A stretch of 64,000 bases of DNA, from NCBI RefSeq assembly GCF_000403435.2, contig NZ_KE159703.1, positions 1,171,033-1,235,032 on the forward strand. Direction: 5' to 3'. Shown one piece after another: positions 61,255-64,000 of this stretch. How positions within the stretch are numbered: position 1 is the first letter of the stretch; every line of letters begins with the position of its first letter. This stretch comes from Oscillibacter sp. 1-3 (GTDB taxonomy: Bacteria; Bacillota; Clostridia; Oscillospirales; Oscillospiraceae). Below the pieces are notes generated by a model. It saw only the letters and a program-made list of their open reading frames with translations. It was not told the origin of the DNA and did not search any database. The translations under genes were made by a program, and so were the position numbers.

Positions 61255-62013
61255 ATGAATATCCCAGCCATCCGGCACGCTTTGACCACTCCGGCGGCGG
61301 TCCCCGAAACCGGGCCCCGGCTGAAAACCAACCTGGACACGGACCTCTTGAAGCTCGTCGCCATCGTCTCCATGTTTGTCGACCACATCGGCGGCGCTTT
61401 CTTCCCGGAGGTTGGAGCCTTCCGCTGGATTGGGCGGCTGGCGTTTCCGATTTTCTGCTACTGCATGACCGTGGGCCTGCTGTACACCCGGGACGTCAAG
61501 CGGTATTTGGGCCGCCTGGCGGTGTTCGCCCTGGTCTCCCAGCCCTTCTACGTCCTGGCCTTCCACCCCCATGACTGGATGGTGGACCGGAACTGGACCA
61601 ACTGGAACATCTTCTTCACGCTGTTTCTCTCCCTGCTTGCCATGTACGGCTTCAAGGAGCGGAAGTGGTGGCTGTTCCTGGGGGCCTTCTTCGCGGTGAG
61701 CTGGTGGAACTTCGACTATTCCGGCATCGGGATTCAATTGATGCTGATTTTCTTCCTCTGCCGGAACCACCCCAAAATTGGCGCGGCCCTCTATGTGCTG
61801 ACCTACCTGCCCTGCCTCTGGGGCGGCTATCTGGAGGACCCGCTGGCCTTGAAGCTGGGCGGCTTCGCCGTGGACTGGGCTGTGTTTGCCCTGCTGGCCG
61901 CGCCGCTGATCTTCCTCCCCACCCGCTCCGGGCTGAAAATCCCCAAGTGGTTCTTCTACGCCTTCTACCCCGCCCATCTGGCAGTCATCGCCGTGATCCG
62001 CTTCCTGCTGTGA
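61255..62013 (+). CDS. TraX-family membrane protein
   Basis: 252 residues from the ATG behind AAAGGAGGAA. Start of the family pattern: TDLLKLVAIVSMFVDHIGGAFF, then FRWIGRLAFPIFCYCMTVGLLYTRDVKRYLGRLAVFALVSQPFYVLAF, with a total of about eight spans. TraX of F plasmid acetylates pilin; chromosomal homologues in Firmicutes are probable acyltransferases of unknown target, often beside Agr-like kinases, as here. No conjugation genes are near. Confidence 0.88.
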   Translation: MNIPAIRHALTTPAAVPETGPRLKTNLDTDLLKLVAIVSMFVDHIGGAFFPEVGAFRWIGRLAFPIFCYCMTVGLLYTRDVKRYLGRLAVFALVSQPFYVLAFHPHDWMVDRNWTNWNIFFTLFLSLLAMYGFKERKWWLFLGAFFAVSWWNFDYSGIGIQLMLIFFLCRNHPKIGAALYVLTYLPCLWGGYLEDPLALKLGGFAVDWAVFALLAAPLIFLPTRSGLKIPKWFFYAFYPAHLAVIAVIRFLL

Positions 62014-62108
62014 GGCGGTTCCCGCGGTTCCATCCAAGCGGCTCCCCGAATCTCTGCGGCAGTCCCTTCCATCATCTTTACGCTGTTGTTCAGAAAGGAA
62101 TGAATGCT

Positions 62109-62858
62109 ATGTTAACGGTTGAAAATCTGCGCAAATCCTATCAGGTTGGAAAAATCTCCTACGAGGTCCTCAAGGGCGTGTCTCTGGCGGTGGATAAGGG
62201 AGAGTTCGTGGCGGTCATGGGCCCCTCCGGCTCCGGCAAGACCACCCTCCTGAACTGCATCTCCTGTTACATCCCCGCGGACTCCGGCAGCATCCGCCTG
62301 GGAAAGACGGAACTGGCCCGCCTGGACGAGAACGCCCTGGCAGAGGTGCGGAACAAGCAGCTGGGCTTTGTCTTTCAGGACTTCCTCCTGCTGGACGGCC
62401 TGACGGTGCGCCAGAACATCCTCCTGCCCGCTATCATCGGCGGACAGGTCTCCGATCTGGTGGAGAACCGTGCGGACCAGCTGTGCGAGGTCTTCGGCAT
62501 CCCGAACATCCGGGACAAGTATCCGGCGGAGATCTCCGGCGGCGAGAAGCAGCGCACCGCCGTGGCCCGGGCCCTCATCAATCACCCCCTGCTGATCCTG
62601 GCCGACGAGCCCACGGGAAACCTGGACAGCAAGTCCACCCGGGCCGTCATCCGCTCCTTCGAGCAGGCGAAAACCGCCCTGGAGGCCACCATATTCATGG
62701 TGACCCACGACTCCTACGCCGCCTCCTTCTGCGACCGGGTGGTGATCCTCCGGGACGGCGTGGTGTGGAAGACGCTGGAGAAGGGCGGCACGGAACGGGA
62801 GAAATTCCAGGACCTGCTGCTGGACGCCATCCGGGAGATGGGGCGCGGGGAGAATTAG
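62109..62858 (+). CDS. ABC transporter ATPase (BceA-like)
   Basis: 249 residues from the ATG at 62109, nine bases after AAAGGA; the ATG at 62100 is too close to that site. Walker A GPSGSGKTT (38-46), Q-loop FVFQDFLLL, signature ISGGEKQR, Walker B LLILADEPTGNLD, H-loop THD. It belongs to the MacB/LolD/BceA group and pairs with the FtsX-like permease 290 bp downstream. Bce-type transporters with two-component systems sense and resist peptide antibiotics. Confidence 0.92.
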   Translation: MLTVENLRKSYQVGKISYEVLKGVSLAVDKGEFVAVMGPSGSGKTTLLNCISCYIPADSGSIRLGKTELARLDENALAEVRNKQLGFVFQDFLLLDGLTVRQNILLPAIIGGQVSDLVENRADQLCEVFGIPNIRDKYPAEISGGEKQRTAVARALINHPLLILADEPTGNLDSKSTRAVIRSFEQAKTALEATIFMVTHDSYAASFCDRVVILRDGVVWKTLEKGGTEREKFQDLLLDAIREMGRGEN

Positions 62859-63149
62859 GAATGAGGAATTATAACGGGATTCAAAAGTGCCGATCACTGG
62901 GCGGCCCGCTGTCCGCAAACTGCAGACTGCTATAGGAATTTTCTGGGACCGAACGTCCCAGGGCCTGTTCACAGAAGCCCAAACGCAGGGCTTGCCGGAA
63001 AATTTTTTCAGCTGCTGCGTGAATGATTTTTGACGTACGCCAGTACACCTGCAAATTTTGGCATTGCATCCGGCAAAATTCGTCCGGAAATCCCCATGTT
63101 TGTCTTCTGCGAACCGGCTCTGACTCCTAATTGAGGAAAGGTGATTAAA
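62859..63149 (+). other. Intergenic stretch between ATPase and permease genes
   Basis: About 290 bp without a gene, unusual between two subunits of one ABC transporter. It contains small dyads (TGGGAC-CGAAC-GTCCCA near 62945) and ends with the permease ribosome site GAGGAAAGG. It may be an inserted repeat or a regulatory leader; no second copy was noticed in the window. Confidence 0.5.
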
Positions 63150-64000
63150 ATGAAACATTTTTCTGAGGTCTACGCCCTGATGCGCCGGAAGAACAAGAAG
63201 CAGTACGCGCTTCTGGCCGGCTGCTGCTTCTTCTCCGTGCTGCTGATTACGGCCTACGTCTGCATGATGCGGGCCCCCACCATCCTGAACGTCCTCCCTG
63301 AGGGAGGCGACAGCCGGAAGCAGATCATGATGATTTTTGCCCTGGCGGTTCTGGGCTGCGCCGTCTTCACCACCTACGCCTCCGGCCTCTTCTTCCGGCA
63401 AAAGTCCCGGGAGACCGGCGTATTCCTGGCCCTGGGGGCCTCCCGGTCTCAGGTCCGCAGGGAGCTGTACCGGGAGCTGGGGGTGATCTCCCTGGGCTCC
63501 TGCGCCGCCGGGGCCGCCCTGGGCGGGCCCCTGGCCTGGGTGCTGTGGCAGGTGTTCCGCCTCTGCGTGGTGGATACGGAGGAGATGCGCCTGGTGTTCA
63601 ACCCCGCCGCCTACGTCTGGTCCCTGGCCTTCTCCGCCTTTGTGATTGTCATGATGTTCCTTCTGGGGAGCCGGTCCGTGAAGCGGACCAACATCATTGA
63701 CATCGTCCAGGAGTCCCACAAGTCCGAGCCCATCCGGGATGTCCCCCGGTGGTACGGGCCCGTTGGCATCGGCCTGCTGGCCCTGGGGGGCTTTCTGGGC
63801 TATATGTCCTCCTTCTTCTTCATAAGCGTTCTCCACTGGTATCCCCCCGAGGGGCTGACCGCGGTCTTTTACGTCCCCGCTTTGATTGGTCTCTATATGA
63901 TTCTCCTGCACACGGTGGTCAACGGCTGGAACGGGAAAAAGAGGCTCTACAAGGACCTGATCGCCACCAGCCAGATGCGCTTTCAGGGCCGCCAGACAGT
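63150..64000 (+). CDS. FtsX-like ABC permease (BceB-like), partial at window end
   Basis: The ATG follows GAGGAAAGG, and the frame stays open for 283 codons to the end of the window. The first span (QYALLAGCCFFSVLLITAYVCMM), the conserved RQKSRETGVFLALGASRSQVRRELYRELG loop after the second span, and further spans near 115-135 and 195-215 match the FtsX domain at the front of BceB-type permeases. Full-length proteins of this type have about 650 residues, so more than half lies outside. It pairs with the ATPase upstream. Confidence 0.88.
   Translation, partial: MKHFSEVYALMRRKNKKQYALLAGCCFFSVLLITAYVCMMRAPTILNVLPEGGDSRKQIMMIFALAVLGCAVFTTYASGLFFRQKSRETGVFLALGASRSQVRRELYRELGVISLGSCAAGAALGGPLAWVLWQVFRLCVVDTEEMRLVFNPAAYVWSLAFSAFVIVMMFLLGSRSVKRTNIIDIVQESHKSEPIRDVPRWYGPVGIGLLALGGFLGYMSSFFFISVLHWYPPEGLTAVFYVPALIGLYMILLHTVVNGWNGKKRLYKDLIATSQMRFQGRQT

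Noticed and set aside
62112-63911. 599-codon minus-strand frame across the Bce-type transporter
   Set aside because: Antisense to the ATPase and permease genes, which carry full motifs; no start signal.
1-64000. CRISPR arrays, rRNA genes, riboswitches, prophage
   Set aside because: No regularly spaced repeats, rRNA signatures, recognisable riboswitch cores or phage structural genes were seen on either strand.

Overview
The window looks like a chromosomal segment of an anaerobic, GC-rich Firmicute of class Clostridia, probably a gut Oscillospirales relative (inference: two lipoprotein-anchored TRAP transporters, indolepyruvate:ferredoxin oxidoreductase, But-type CoA-transferases, C_GCAxxG_C_C proteins, AgrC/AgrA-like signalling, strong AGGAGG ribosome sites). 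No rRNA, CRISPR array or complete insertion sequence was seen.

Layout. 1-420: two tRNA genes on the minus strand with their promoter. 500-1800: a scrap heap of mobile DNA (a 166-bp terminal-inverted-repeat element, a decayed IS5-type transposase, a broken relaxase tail). 1900-12800: a plus-strand island with a ZIP metal transporter, small-molecule enzymes, several of them broken, a TetR regulator, a MATE exporter and a pair of half ABC transporters; two near-identical operators sit in front of the ZIP and MATE genes. 12890-13090: IS3-type remnant.

13387-34819 is the most interesting part: four transcription units of amino-acid, peptide and organic-acid catabolism start at sigma-54 (-24/-12) promoters that share an upstream box ATATTNATATTGGC. 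One site is a perfect 52-bp palindrome that fires both ways (PepD leftwards; DUF819 transporter, M24 peptidase, NTF2-like and C_GCAxxG protein rightwards). The second drives a redox/acyl-CoA operon (C_GCAxxG protein, CoA-disulfide-reductase-like flavoprotein with rhodanese, acylating aldehyde dehydrogenase, MFS carrier, CoA-transferase, aspartate-dehydrogenase-like enzyme). The third drives MmgE/PrpD, an opine-dehydrogenase-family enzyme, a TRAP transporter and two Asp/Glu-racemase-family proteins. Next to it, on a sigma-70-type promoter, lie a third racemase-family protein and a LevR-like sigma-54 activator whose 3' end has been cut off by a second copy of the inverted-repeat element.

35543-43612: one minus-strand operon with a second TRAP transporter and a full 2-oxoacid (acetoin-type) dehydrogenase complex (E1 alpha, E1 beta, E2, E3). 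43930-48676: indolepyruvate:ferredoxin oxidoreductase (IorA, IorB) plus CoA-transferase, divergent from a LysR regulator. Taken together (inference) the region imports amino-acid-derived acids, converts them to 2-oxo acids, oxidises these to acyl-CoA and exchanges the CoA with acetate for energy.

48883-58700 is AT-richer and accessory: a Crp/Fnr regulator, a third repeat copy, a sigma factor/anti-sigma/ABC transporter operon that includes an overlooked 51-residue membrane protein, an IS256 transposase with an internal inversion, and a restriction-modification system with a phospholipase-D-type endonuclease. 59001-64000 returns to GC-rich DNA: a LytTR two-component system with candidate binding repeats, a TraX protein behind a terminator, and a Bce-type ABC transporter whose permease runs off the window.
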